DNA of 64,000 nt from assembly GCA_013365325.1 (NCBI GenBank), contig JABVXV010000119.1, positions 55,911 to 119,910 of the forward strand. Reading direction: 5' to 3'. The notes under the pieces were generated by a model. The model worked only from the letters and a program-made list of their open reading frames with translations. It was not told the origin of the DNA and searched no databases. The stretch is from Dipetalonema caudispina. Its lineage: Eukaryota > Nematoda > Chromadorea > Rhabditida > Onchocercidae. Within the stretch, counting starts at the first letter, position 1. The number at the start of each line of letters is the position of its first letter. Of the stretch, positions 41,501 through 57,397 are shown piece after piece. A program made the translations under genes and the position numbers.

Positions 41501-42293
41501 GAAGTTATTTTGATTGAATTTTGCAATCAGATTTTTCTTTCCCTTATCTAAATGATTAGTTTTCTTACTACTAATTCTCATCATGTAAATTTGCATATTA
41601 GAATCCAATTAATTCTAATCCTATGAACCTAAGATCAAAGAAGAGATCTTAGATTGTTCTCACTTCCATTCATATCCCATTTTTGTTCTGCTAATTTCGT
41701 GATATACCGATATACATTTCGAAATTTCCACTTTACTTGTTACTTATGTAATTGAAATATACAGACTAGTGAAATGTCATCGGAAGATATTCGTATTGCT
41801 ATCGATACATTCCAATGCTGTCAAGTGCATATTATGATAACAACAGGATATATTCGAGGTTTGATAGATTTGAGAACACCGATGATTGTCATCAATTATG
41901 ATTTACCAAAACCTGATGCATATGCTCGAAGGTAATATATCAATTTTAACATAAGAATTTGAAAGTACAAGATTGTAAACGATGATGCAAGGAATTTTTG
42001 GAAAAATTAGAGGAAGTTAATAAGATAAAATAAGAAAAAGTTGGATTATAATTTAGGAAAATTTTTTTGATCATCTCTCAATAACCTTCTCATTTAAGAG
42101 CATAATTTGTAAGAGTTATTCGAACTGAATCTTAAACTGATTTCATTTCATATTTAGGATTAATTTCTTGGGTGAAACGTGGATTGCGAAGCATACCGTC
42201 TTTATATCATTGATTAAAACGACTGAAAGACATAGACTACGGCAGTTGAAAGAAAAACTTGGCTTGCGATGGATCCTGACGTATCCGGATTAA
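38556..42293 (+). CDS. Degenerate eIF4A-like DEAD-box protein lacking the catalytic motifs (5' end unresolved)
   Basis: Seven exons, 38556-38677, 39029-39202, 39850-39957, 40667-40798, 41240-41377, 41765-41931 and 42158-42293, keep frame and phase and give 324 codons before TAA. The colinear fit to eIF4A is clear: YNFKMEFELRRQALDCI (Q-motif region), LTRQLAF for PTRELA, LPCI, AGTLGR for GTPGR, LFILDSIAMVN for MFVLDEADEML, MDILCDLC, VINYDLPKPDAYARRI for VINYDLPxxxxxYIHRI. The span between DCI and LTRQLA is about 30 residues too short, removing Walker A (GTGKT). DEAD is DSIA, SAT is LPP, TDxxARGxD is TGYIRGLID, and HRIGRxGR is lost. ATP hydrolysis is therefore not expected. The second exon ends at 39202 and joins AGAG/CCA at 39850. 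Either a retained pseudo-helicase or a young pseudogene; open frames favour the first. Confidence 0.75.
40401..40690 (+). repeat. 98-bp tandem triplication carrying a splice acceptor
   Basis: Three near-identical units follow one another, each containing a TTTACGTATACGA block, an ATTATGATCAATCATT block, a TTATTTTAG acceptor and the start of the exon (ATAACATTACATTTACCAC). The acceptors are at 40470, 40568 and 40666, spaced by 98. The first unit lacks three bases. Only the last acceptor keeps the reading frame open; the first two run into stops. Confidence 0.92.
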
Positions 42294-43477
42294 ATCTTAG
42301 TTCCGGATCAAGATGGTAAACTACTTTCATTCGCATTTACTTTTAATTTATTAATTCGCGCTTCGTAACTCTGCATTTTTATACAATGAAATATTATAAT
42401 TAAAACCAACCTTCCCTGAAAGAAGGATCCCAACTGTAATCAGGAAGGCATGCATATATTCTAATTATAATTTGAATGTGTGAAACATAGATGAAGTTTT
42501 TAAATGTTTGTACAAGATATGCTTACTGTTATGTTTTCTTTCTTTCCTTTCAAGTAATTTAATTAACAAAAATCGCCTTTGAAATGATTATTAATCGTTG
42601 AAATTAATTTAATTTTCCACTAAACAATTTATTCCTTAGAAGGTAAGACATCATTTCCATCTAAGATGACAGATTACCAGTCCCAAAATAAAATTTAAAA
42701 AAGCAGTTCAGTTTCAAAGATGCCTGCAAAATTACTCACGAGTGATCAAACTCGATTAAAACCCTTCAATTTCATGGAGAACTATGATAAAATTTCTAAT
42801 TCTGAATCTTCTAGTAGAACCGCCATTCTAGGTAACCATTCCTTCCATTAGCACTATAAAACTTATCAATATCTTCTTTGTATCTTTTGTATTATTATGA
42901 AATTAATTGTCACCAATTATTCAATCGATTAGTTTGTCTATCACAGTACATTCTATCTGAAGCAAAGAGCATATTATTTAGTTTATTTCTAAACGTTCTA
43001 TACTTGTTTTGAAAAGTACTGATAAATTATAGAATTCCGACACGCTCTCCAAACCCTAAGATTGTCAATAATAACAAGGAATGAAGGAACCGAATGAAGT
43101 TTCTTTCATAAAAAGATTATGAATACCTTGTTACAATAAAGCAGCTAAGGCAAAAATGAACATTTCGTAAATTCAGTAAGAATAATTTTCGAAAATGCAA
43201 CCTACAATTGAATAAAGGCGTGAAGATAGAAAATGTCTTTTTCGGATTGTGAAAAACTAAATGCAAGGTAGGAACATCTTCATTCTTTTCCTTGAGAGAG
43301 TGTAAAACTTGAATTTTCGGGTTTCCCCGTCTCTCTGTAGAAGTGAGGTAATACAATATACAAGTCACTTTATATCAAAAATAATGGACAATCTTTCACT
43401 TCTTTTCTATCATCTAAATTCTCTACGGTAGAAAAAATGAAGCAAAAATAAAAAGTTGAAATAACTACAGTGAGTAT
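42294..43477. other. Convergent intergenic region
   Basis: About 1.2 kb between the ends of the + strand eIF4A-like gene and the - strand 97-residue gene. No exon is seen. An AATAAA at about 42687 could serve the + strand gene. This is where the gene direction of the window switches. Confidence 0.6.
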
Positions 43478-44567
43478 TCAAAACTTATTGATTGCCATGG
43501 TACCATTTTCAAACAGTGCGGCATTCCGTTTCATTTCAGCCTCAGCCTGAAAAGTGGAAATGTATCAAGCAGATTTTGTGGCTTTAAAAGGCTTTGTCAT
43601 TCTCTCTGTCACTTGACAGAAGTAAAACCGCATCTGAACTCCACTCCACACTATTTAAGACACTTATTACACTATCTGAACCATTAGAAAACTAGAAGGA
43701 GAGATTAAAGATACGGAAAATTCATAAGCTCTGAGTTTGATCGAGTCAAGGCTTTCCGTTATTGTAGTTAAAGTGTTAACAGTTCAGTAAAATTTCCGGC
43801 CTCTTTGGAAAATTGTGGTAGGTAAAAAATTACTGACCTCTTCGCTGAGCTTTCTGGGTGGTGGTGGACGAAGTTTATCGGCATTGAGATACAAAAGTAC
43901 GATACTCGACAACTGAATCGCTGTCGACAGTAATGCAAGCCCAAATCTCGTCTGTAAAACCATATGAGTTGTTTATTGGAAGCACAAATGAACGATGACT
44001 TTAGCAATCATACGTATTTACAAAACCAAATATGATCAAACATAAACACAGCTGTGTCATTCAAAATGGGAGATTTAATTACATATGTGCAAGCCGATTA
44101 ATATGTCAATGAATACACGTAATTAAAGAAATTCAATTTCATATACATATTTACATATTAATCAATCTACTTACAAAAACGAAGCCAGTTAGTACTTGAC
44201 AGAAAGTTATATGATATAAGATGTTGAGCCCCACTTAACAACACACTGAGATGCACTCATTTTTCATACTCCAGTTTTCAAATCCATAACGGATGAAGTT
44301 CTTAGGTAATAATGATGAAGTGGACCTACACATCGAGTGGAACTCAATATAACTAGAGTAATAAGCAAATAAATTTAGAACTTCAAAAGTTCAAATATTT
44401 ATAACTCAGATATATTATTGTGGAAGTACAAGGAAGAGGGAAAATGTAAAACTAACATGATGGCTCACAAATCGAGTTGGTGGTGTATATTCATGACCGA
44501 GATGAAAATATCGAGTATTTGAAGCAACTCTAAAAGCACAGGTTGCAAGTCCCTTCGAATGAAGCAT
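43478..44567 (-). CDS. Small single-pass membrane protein, possibly mitochondrial (97 residues)
   Basis: Three exons on the - strand, 44567-44457, 43951-43838 and 43546-43478, all joined at phase 0, encode 97 residues. The first 25 residues (MLHSKGLATCAFRVASNTRY) have basic and hydroxylated residues and no acids, like a mitochondrial presequence. Then come HEYTPPTRFVSHH, one hydrophobic segment (GLALLSTAIQLSSIVLLYLN, about residues 41-60), a proline-rich bend LRPPPPRKLSEE and a charged tail ending in INKF. The size and layout suit a small respiratory-chain or assembly subunit such as the COX7C/COX8 type, but I see no diagnostic motif, so no function is assigned. Confidence 0.65.
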
Positions 44568-45526
44568 CTTTTACGTCACAACTGTAAAAAAAAAAAGGAA
44601 GTTATAGATGCGAAATGATAAATACACGCAGTGTTGTGATAACACCTCCCATAAATGATGACAAAAAGAAAAATTTTGCAAACAATTATCAACAACATAC
44701 GTATAAGAAAAACATCGGTAGAAGTCCAAATATACTTAAGATCAGGTATAGGTTACAGGTCAAATACATATTTGTCATGTTGTTAATGCAGGAACATTTT
44801 ATGTCAAGAAATTTCTCTATTTAGCTGAAATTTCCTCCTGCTTCTCATCAATATAAGCATATTTATCTACAGACTTAAATTTATTACTACTTACCATCAT
44901 GATCTGATGTTCATTTATACATCAAATGAAATTCAAACATATTACATCAAAGAAAAATCGTTTAAATTCTAACCTATAACAAGTATATGTAAATGTATCA
45001 TTTGATTTGATAAATATCAAATGTACGAGTTGTTCTAATTAAAATGAATATGATATATAAGATGTGTTAAGGAGGAAGAAAATTTATGATAATAATTACA
45101 GAGAAGTTTATCATATTATTATCTATAATTAATTTAATTTCTATAAGTTTTAATTGAATCTTTGAAGATAGAATGTCCTCTTCCCTAACATAAATGATAT
45201 ATTGACTATTTACAACAAAACAAGCATACATAATTGTAATGAAACATTTGATTGCTTGATCTGATACAGACCAAATATCATTATGCAACTTCATATTATA
45301 TCACCTATCCCATTATGAAATAAACCGTGATCACTTATATCAGCGTAATTATCATCAAAGTAAATGAAGTAATAGGTACTGCTGAATGAATACTCATTAT
45401 TGTAGTATCAAGAGTGAGAAATGATTTTATTGCCAAAAATTAGATCTTTTATACTCTTTCTTCAATTTTTTTTTCTTTTTTTTTTGGTAACAATCCACAT
45501 TCCTTTCTTTCTTTTGGATGTTTATT

Positions 45527-45559
<33 letters not shown>

Positions 45560-47258
45560 GAAAGTGTTACAAAAAAATGATTTCTAACTCATTTTGCTTT
45601 TTTTTGTATTATAATCCCATGATCATTCAAATATAGAAACAATCTACACTTCTTTCCTTCTCCCTATCTATTTCTGCAACGTTATCTATGTTTCGATATG
45701 ATTACGTGATCGAAGCCGATGGGTAATTCAAATTGTTAGCAACAGACACTAACCAAATTCGAAAAATGATTACAAAAATAACTTTTCAACTAAAATATTT
45801 TATAAACAATATAGTACAAAAGGAAATAAAAAATCATAAAAATTATCAAATAGGACAAGACAACGAATTACGATAAAATGTTCGTGTAGAAATCAAAAGA
45901 AAAAAAAATCCCGTGTTTGCATGTATTTCAACTCTTACTACAGTATTCAATAACTCTATCTTATATTTTAGAAATATTATATTTTAGATAATATGAAATT
46001 TCACAAACACGACACCCCTTCCAATAATAACTACAACTACAACAACGAGACCTGGAAAAAGGTATAATGCAGCAATATTACAGAGGTTAACCACAAATTT
46101 AAATTCAAGTTCTCCACTTCTGAAGATAAGGCATTACTGCTTGCTGCCTGCTAACACAACGTTTACAGATCTTCTCAAGGTTCATTTCTTGAGAGCAAAA
46201 GAAAAAAAAAACTAACTCTACACAAAAGTTAATAACTAATTCTAACAGACAGCTAGCAGCAGGACCTTTAATTTCTAACAATACTGTAACAAAAATACCT
46301 GAATTACGAATAAAATACATTCGAAAACTTGAGAACAAAAGAATGATTTATTTTTCCAATCAACCAACATGAGCTCGTGTGAACAGTAAACGTATGAACA
46401 AATAAATTCCATTTCCGTGATAATTCAGTTACAATAAAAAACAATCAAATATATAAATCTTTGAAGTAATAAATGGAAGATACTGAAATGCCAAATTTAA
46501 TGAAATCCAAGCACTATCTCGAATTCTCAGGAATTCACACACTTTTAAATCCCACTCTACTCAAAATCTAGCATGCTGAAAGCCTTGGCAAAAGAGACCA
46601 GCACGAAGCACGAAGATTCCGAAAGAAGTCTGATGCCAAAACACTTTGAAATAAGTACTGAAGAATGGAGAAAGGAAAATACGAAAAGCTACGAGACCCT
46701 GCTAATTTATATAAGCAATATAAGCAAATCCCCATTTCAATAAATCTCATTCAATCAGTATACCCTGCAAAACTAAAAATATTTTGTACAGCAATTTTCA
46801 ATAACGCATACAATGAGGTTGATGTTGCTATCAAGCTGAGAGACCAAAGAGAATAGGTGTAAAACAAGAACTAATTTGTCTTAAATGACTGAAATTTATA
46901 TAAATGAGTGTTTGCTCATATCCTTCAGTCTATGATAATGTAAATCGAATCTTCGTTATATTTGAAATCTAACCAACGCGTATCATTCCGCGAAAAACGA
47001 GATAGTACTTACGTAGGAATGATTTAATTAAAATGGAGGAACTTAAATACGAATATCGAAAGTGAAGCAAAAGTGTACTCATTAAGCTATACATGCAATT
47101 TCTTCCCCAACTAACTATACAAGGCACAAAAACAGATAAAAATACGGAGGAAGTAATGCTAATTACCTGGCATGAAAATCAGTCTACTTTTCTTTATAAA
47201 CAAAAAGAAATTAACTTATTCGTATACATCTTTATTAGTTCCAAAAATCTTAGATTTT
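44568..47258. other. Intergenic region upstream of the 97-residue gene
   Basis: About 2.7 kb with no exon I can support on either strand. It contains a T-run of about 29 at 45530-45558 and other T/A tracts. Short open frames here show no splice or family support. The BAP18 polyadenylation signal lies at its right edge. Confidence 0.55.
47231..47236 (-). promoter_or_regulatory. Likely polyadenylation signal of the BAP18-like gene
   Basis: AATAAA on the - strand, about 23 bases past the BAP18-like stop codon, a typical short nematode 3' UTR distance. Confidence 0.5.
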
Positions 47259-48964
47259 TTAAATGTTGAAAGCACCACTATCAAAATTTTTTAATCCACT
47301 GTTATGCGCCTTGGGTTCTGGAGGTAGCACAACCGAGGGTATATTAGACTGAACGGTAACTGTCGTAAGAGCTGACGGTACTCCATTTTTTATCCGTGAC
47401 ATAGTCGACGAATTGATGTTCGGTGACTGTACATGAGTAACATTAGAATAACGCGTACTGCTTGATACCGTAATACCACTGGGTGTTGTGTTGATGACAC
47501 GACGTTTAAAACTGGCATCCATTGACGGATGCGGAAGATTACTCGTACGTTTTACCAAGGATCTTGCAGTAGTAGTAGGCCTCGCAGTAGCACCATTTGT
47601 TCGTGGAGAAACCGCTTTGATATAATGGCTAGTTGCAGGCCTTTTAATTATATCATCTTTCATAAGTTGTCTGTAAAATAAACAACTTATTTGCCGCTTA
47701 AAAGTTCGTCATAAAAGGAAAAGATAAATAAGAGCAGATTTTTGTGACTGCTGATTCAAATATTTGGTATCATCCCATACTTCACTTGTGAGCACATATT
47801 TAACAAGTATAATCTATTGAGTATCTAAATTAAATATTTTTATACGCTACCAGATAGCATCACTCATCTAACTTTTCGTAGCGATTAAATCAAGCACCAT
47901 CAAAACGGATTTCTATAACCTTACTTTCTCTCCTCTTCCCTTCCTTTTCAAATCTACTTTTTTTATCTCATATGAAATCTAATATACTCACTTTAATCTG
48001 AAAATTTTAAACCTAGAAAATCTTGCTATTCAGTTATAACTTACACTTCTCTTCCTTGGACTGTTTCACTGATCCGTTGCAAATCGCTTGCAAAACGCGA
48101 AACTGCGTCATGTAAACTATTAGTATCTGAACTTGTCCATTTCCTGGAATTTTGTAACTTAAAGAACTATTTTCGTCTTCTTTGATCCACTGCTAATATG
48201 CACGATGTCACTCTGAACATGAAAAATATCAAAGCAAAAAAAAGACATCAGCTACACTTATAGTAGCATGAAATTGCAGAGGCTGCCAAACTCCACTACA
48301 AAAACCCTTCCAGCACTGGTTGGAATTCTAGCATTTGCTCCATCATTTACTTACCAATGTCAACCTTTCCATTTCATTTATTTATCGACTTTGCTATCAA
48401 GAGTTGCGATGACAAAATTTTCAAATATAAATGCACTTTTCTGCAGTTCAAATGAAACAAAAAATTACAAGGGACGGTGCTTATCGCTGAAAGCTATTGA
48501 CTACTCAGAAGAAAAAATAACCTCTCAACTCCATTTTTTGGATTATGCAAATTTGCAATAAGTCCACCCAACTTTTGAAAAGCTTGCCCAGCAGCCAAGA
48601 AGACTTCCGAAACCTGAAAATAAAAAGCTACAAAACTATTGCTTTGACACTTGTGTCATCATTTATCCCAGTAAAATATACCACACATAAAATAAACACA
48701 TTTTTGCAATAAAGAACCCCGCACAAATGACAGAAAAGTACATAAGCAAACCATTCAAATTCAGCCTTACTATATAATCCAAGCAAAAACATTAACTTCA
48801 TTCGTCCTGCAGTAATCTTTATCAGCAGTGTTTTATCAAACATTCTAAATTGTTCTAATAAATCGAACCTTTGGAACCACCACAAAAATAAACAGCTGAC
48901 GCAATACAAACGATAATCTGTTAAGAAATTTAAAACTAAAATTGGTGGTCTTAATATGTATATA

Positions 48965-49010
<46 letters not shown>

Positions 49011-49126
49011 TGTTAAAATACCTTTTGAGCAGAAGCACCCGAACTGATCGATTGTTCCTTTGGATTCTCCGTAGCAGGTATGGGCGTACTCGTCGAGGGT
49101 ATTACGTCACTTTGACGGCTATTCAT
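47259..49126 (-). CDS. BAP18: BAP18-like chromatin complex subunit with a SANT-type domain
   Basis: Four exons on the - strand, 49126-49022, 48613-48522, 48143-48045 and 47670-47259, sum to 235 residues plus stop. The N-terminus is polar (ATENPKEQSISSGASAQK). The family core follows: VSEVFLAAGQAFQKLGGLI, matching the VGEIFSAAGAAFTKLGELT region of vertebrate BAP18, then a SANT/Myb-like segment RKWTSSDTNSLHDAVSRFAS with DLQRISETVQGREV, which in BAP18 precedes a short helix. The C-terminal 130 residues are Ser/Thr/Pro-rich with basic patches (KRRVINTTPSG) and no known fold. BAP18 is reported in BPTF/NURF and MLL/COMPASS-type complexes, where it binds near H3K4me3 chromatin. The second exon uses a GTTATT donor. 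Intron 1 holds an AT repeat. Nuclear role inferred. Confidence 0.78.
48957..49014 (+). repeat. AT/TATG microsatellite in BAP18-like intron 1
   Basis: About 58 bases of alternating A and T with a few TATG/CATA units, nearly self-complementary, so it can form a cruciform or hairpin. It sits less than 10 bases inside the intron, next to the donor of exon 1. Confidence 0.88.
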
Positions 49127-50170
49127 TTTGCCCTTTCAAAAATTAATTTTAAACATATATCAGCTAATTTTTTTGTTATTATAAAAATGGTAAGCGGCTT
49201 CCTTTTTTCAAGTCTCCTGATCAAGTAGCAATAAATGTCTTATAGTAGCAATATCCTTAACCTCTATCACGTGCCACCGCCAAGATATGACACAGCCGCT
49301 CAACAGCTCTTCATTAATGTAAACAAAACTTCTTCTATAAGAGCTCTTGTTTATGCAGCCCATGAATGAAACAGCTTATCCCTCTCAAAAGGAACAAAGG
49401 AATATACTAATTCATGGAAGCTCAGGACAGTATCAAAGTTTTCTCATAAAGGTAGATTCGGACATGGCGTACTTTCTAAAGTGTCTACCTATCCAAAATT
49501 CAATTGCAGTGAGCTATAACATTCACAAAGATTCAATACGTAAAGTACTATTCTACATTAACAGATGTACAAAAATTGTTTAGATCCAAGAGAACGAATC
49601 TAATAATGACAGAAGCGTTGAAGAATTACTCTTGTTCGATGATTTTTTGAATATCACTAAGCACTTATCAAAGATGGAATTAAGAATCAGACACTGCAGT
49701 ACATCTAAATGTTGCATTTATCATACAATTCATTCGGAGTGATTCCATTATGTGACTTCTAGAAAATCCATCATAACAACTTTCAAATACTAGAAATGTT
49801 GGAAGTTGAAGCAGGGCAAAATACTGTCGGAACAATCCTGAACAGACTAGCATTCATCACAAAAGTCGTGAAGGAACAAGACATTAAGGAAGGCAACAAG
49901 AATTACTACTAAAATCAATTTCTTACTAGCTTTAAATGCCATATTATGCACATTTAATGGCTTCAGATTTCCTCCACATAAACTGTACTTTACTACTGAG
50001 TTTCAGTTACTATCCTACGAAATACTTTGAAATGTGGAGTTATAACATTTAAACTTCATTGTACAAATAGTATGGAATTCAAATGCATGCAACAAAGTAT
50101 AATACAACAAGTAATATAATCAACTAGAATTTCACATTGGATGTTTCCCGTTTCATGAAGAAAATAACTT
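49127..50170. other. Gap between EMC10 and the BAP18-like gene
   Basis: About 1.0 kb with no exon seen on either strand. Both flanking genes are on the - strand, so the spacing would allow, but does not prove, one shared transcript. Confidence 0.55.
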
Positions 50171-51678
50171 CTACTCTCCACCTTGTTCAGCAGTTGTAGC
50201 ATTAGAAATGACCATAAAAATCAATGCTGCAGCTATATACATCCACTAAAAAGGAGTTATTAATTGCACTACTAATTAATTCTTTGAACTTCAAACCTTA
50301 TAGAAACAAAGAATAAAAAATTACAGTTCGAAACTTGAAAGTGTCTTCTTTAAAAAACCAAAAAATTTTTCGGCTTACATATTTCTGGACAAATGATCGA
50401 TTGTCCTGCTGAGCTCCGTGCTGCCTCGCTTGCCGCTCCTTTTCCATCTTTCGAATGTATGAAACTGCATCAGGCCTTAAAGAAACCATTAATACATATG
50501 TTTCAAAATATTGTCGTTTTGGGTCTACGAGCGAAACCATGCATATTTCATTAGCTATCATTCAATTATTTTCATTGATACAAGCCCAAAAAGTTGTTAG
50601 AAAAAAGTTACAGTGGTAAATCATTAATTGTGTTCACTACAACCGATCCTCTTATTTTGATGTCCTCTGCAAACGAATCTGTTTCGCAAAAGTGATAATT
50701 TGTTCCAATAAAAAACAAATTCTCTGGAAAAATAGCCAAAGATTGCAAATTCTGACGATCAGGGTCCAACAATACCCGAAAATGATGAGCTCCATTAGCT
50801 TGCAACATCAAACACTGCAAGTTTATGGAAATAACTGTTGCATTTTGAAAGGTCTTTGTAAATCTTTGAATGCAGAAAAATAACCTCCCTTGCAAGCGCA
50901 TGTTTTAATAAAAGTGACCTATCATTATTAATATTAGCTTTGAAACTGTCAAAAATCCTTTTCTAAGTATCCGCTACTACGCACAGGATACCAACAACAA
51001 AAACTTTACTTTAGTACCTTCTCATTATCGGTCATCTATCCACTATTCTTCATAGCAAATATTTTGATTCAATAGAATTTCAATATTTTGCGCAAGTTGA
51101 CTTTATAGAATTTCAACTAAAAAACCTAATGAAAATTACCTACCGGTTCATTGTAACCTTGTACGTCTCCTTTATCACTATCAGCTCTAACGCGGTAAGT
51201 CCATCCATTCTTTGCAGCTTGAAAAAGATCACTCTGCCATTTACTTGGATTGACAGAAGATTGAAAACGAGCTGTATAATTATTATCAAATGTCCTATCC
51301 ACAGTTATGCTACCAAGCGAGACAAAATCATCTGTAGCTATAAATAGAAAATAAATACTAAACACAAGCAAAATCTTAGAAGTATTTGAGTAGTAGTTCA
51401 GACCATCCTATTTATATTCAATTTAAAATGATAGATTCTAGATTTGTTTCTGTTAACAGTCAAATTTTTGGCAGTTTTTAATACTTATATATTTCCTGCG
51501 TCCGAAACCTTCTTATAAAGCAAATTATTTGCTCCTCCATAAATATGCAAAATATGTTAGAAGAGAGTTGTGCAAATAAACAAAATAGTAGACCAGAATC
51601 TGAAGCCGAGTACTGCAGACCGATCTTCCAATGACCTTGAACGTACTGTATGCAACAAAACAATAGAACAAGCATCAT
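50171..51678 (-). CDS. EMC10: ER membrane protein complex subunit 10
   Basis: EMC10 is a lumenal-facing, single-pass subunit of the ER membrane insertase complex. Five exons on the - strand, 51678-51636, 51337-51144, 50814-50612, 50475-50379 and 50245-50171, sum to 203 residues. Exon 1 is only 43 bases and encodes the signal peptide (MMLVLLFCCIQYVQ); its donor phase fits the next exon exactly. Then SLGSITVDRTFDNNYTARF, ...NGWTYRVRADSDK, NEPCLMLQANG, FRVLLDPDRQNLQSLAIFP, and the family end PDAVSYIRKMEKERQARQ, DNRSFVQKYWMYIAAALIFM, ATTAEQGGE, where KSFFAKYWMYI is the vertebrate counterpart. A TTGCAG acceptor one base before the ATG is a good trans-splice site candidate. The lumenal cysteine pair of the family is not complete. 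Confidence 0.87.
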
Positions 51679-52457
51679 ACTGCAATAGAGCTTTCAACTT
51701 GAACATTGATCATATCACAATAAGTTTCAACGAAATCCTTTCTCAATTTACGAATTCAAATACTCCGATTTGGCAACACGTCGTGCTACCAATGAAAAAG
51801 TGACAGTGTGAAGTTCACTGGAAGATTTCAAAAACTAAACTACGATTTTTTTATGATATCGCTCAAAGAGAACCTTCCCTTTATTATTCTTCTGAAAAAG
51901 AATTAGTTCAGTGAGGTAAAAATTTGTTTTGTATAGCAAAAATAGCAAAAAAATTTAACTTTTTAAAAAGTTAAATTTTTTTGCTATTTTTGAAAAAAAT
52001 TTTAAAAATTTGACTTATTTTGTGTAGCAAAAAATTTAACTAAAACGGAAGTATTTCATCATTAAATTCAAATAATAAACAAGTTTCATGAGACAAAGTA
52101 TACGATATTCGAGCAATCGAATTGTAAGAAATTATAAGAAATTTAAGACCTTATTCGAATGTTTACACAAATTTTGCATCCACTAAAAATATAAACAACA
52201 TCATAGTGATATAAACAATGGCATAATATGGACAAGTGCTGTTATGAAAAATAAGAAATTGATCATTAAACGCGTTTCATTGACTTCAACATTTCAATAT
52301 AAACAAGTTAAAAGTGAAAATCTGAAGCCAGTGAAATGAAAATTTCGTCTGCAGAAGCTGAAAGCCCTTCAAAAATTTCCGCCAAAACACTGTGAAGCGC
52401 AAAATTTTGCACGATCTTATTAGCGATGAACAAGAAATAAAAAACATTACATCAGCT
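51679..52457. other. Gap between the ClC-7-type gene and EMC10
   Basis: Only about 780 bases separate the ClC-7-type stop from the EMC10 start on the same strand. It contains a perfect palindrome at 51938-51991. No exon is seen. Confidence 0.6.
51938..51991. repeat. Perfect 54-bp palindrome with no spacer
   Basis: Two 27-base arms are exact reverse complements with nothing between them; the left arm begins AAAAATAGCAAAAAAATTTA and the centre is CTTTTTAAAAAG. A degraded relative of one arm (TAGCAAAAAATTTAACT) recurs at about 52026-52042. As RNA it would make a 27-base-pair hairpin between two genes. Confidence 0.93.

Positions 52458-57397
<4,940 letters not shown>

Noticed and set aside
48628..49038. 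A 136-codon frame on the - strand rich in Tyr-Ile repeats
   Set aside because: It reads through the AT microsatellite and intron 1 of the BAP18-like gene and has no motif.
51337..51371. Starting EMC10 within the second exon at a hydrophobic stretch
   Set aside because: The frame there has only TTG, no ATG, and a good intron acceptor interrupts it. The 43-base upstream exon gives a proper ATG and signal peptide.
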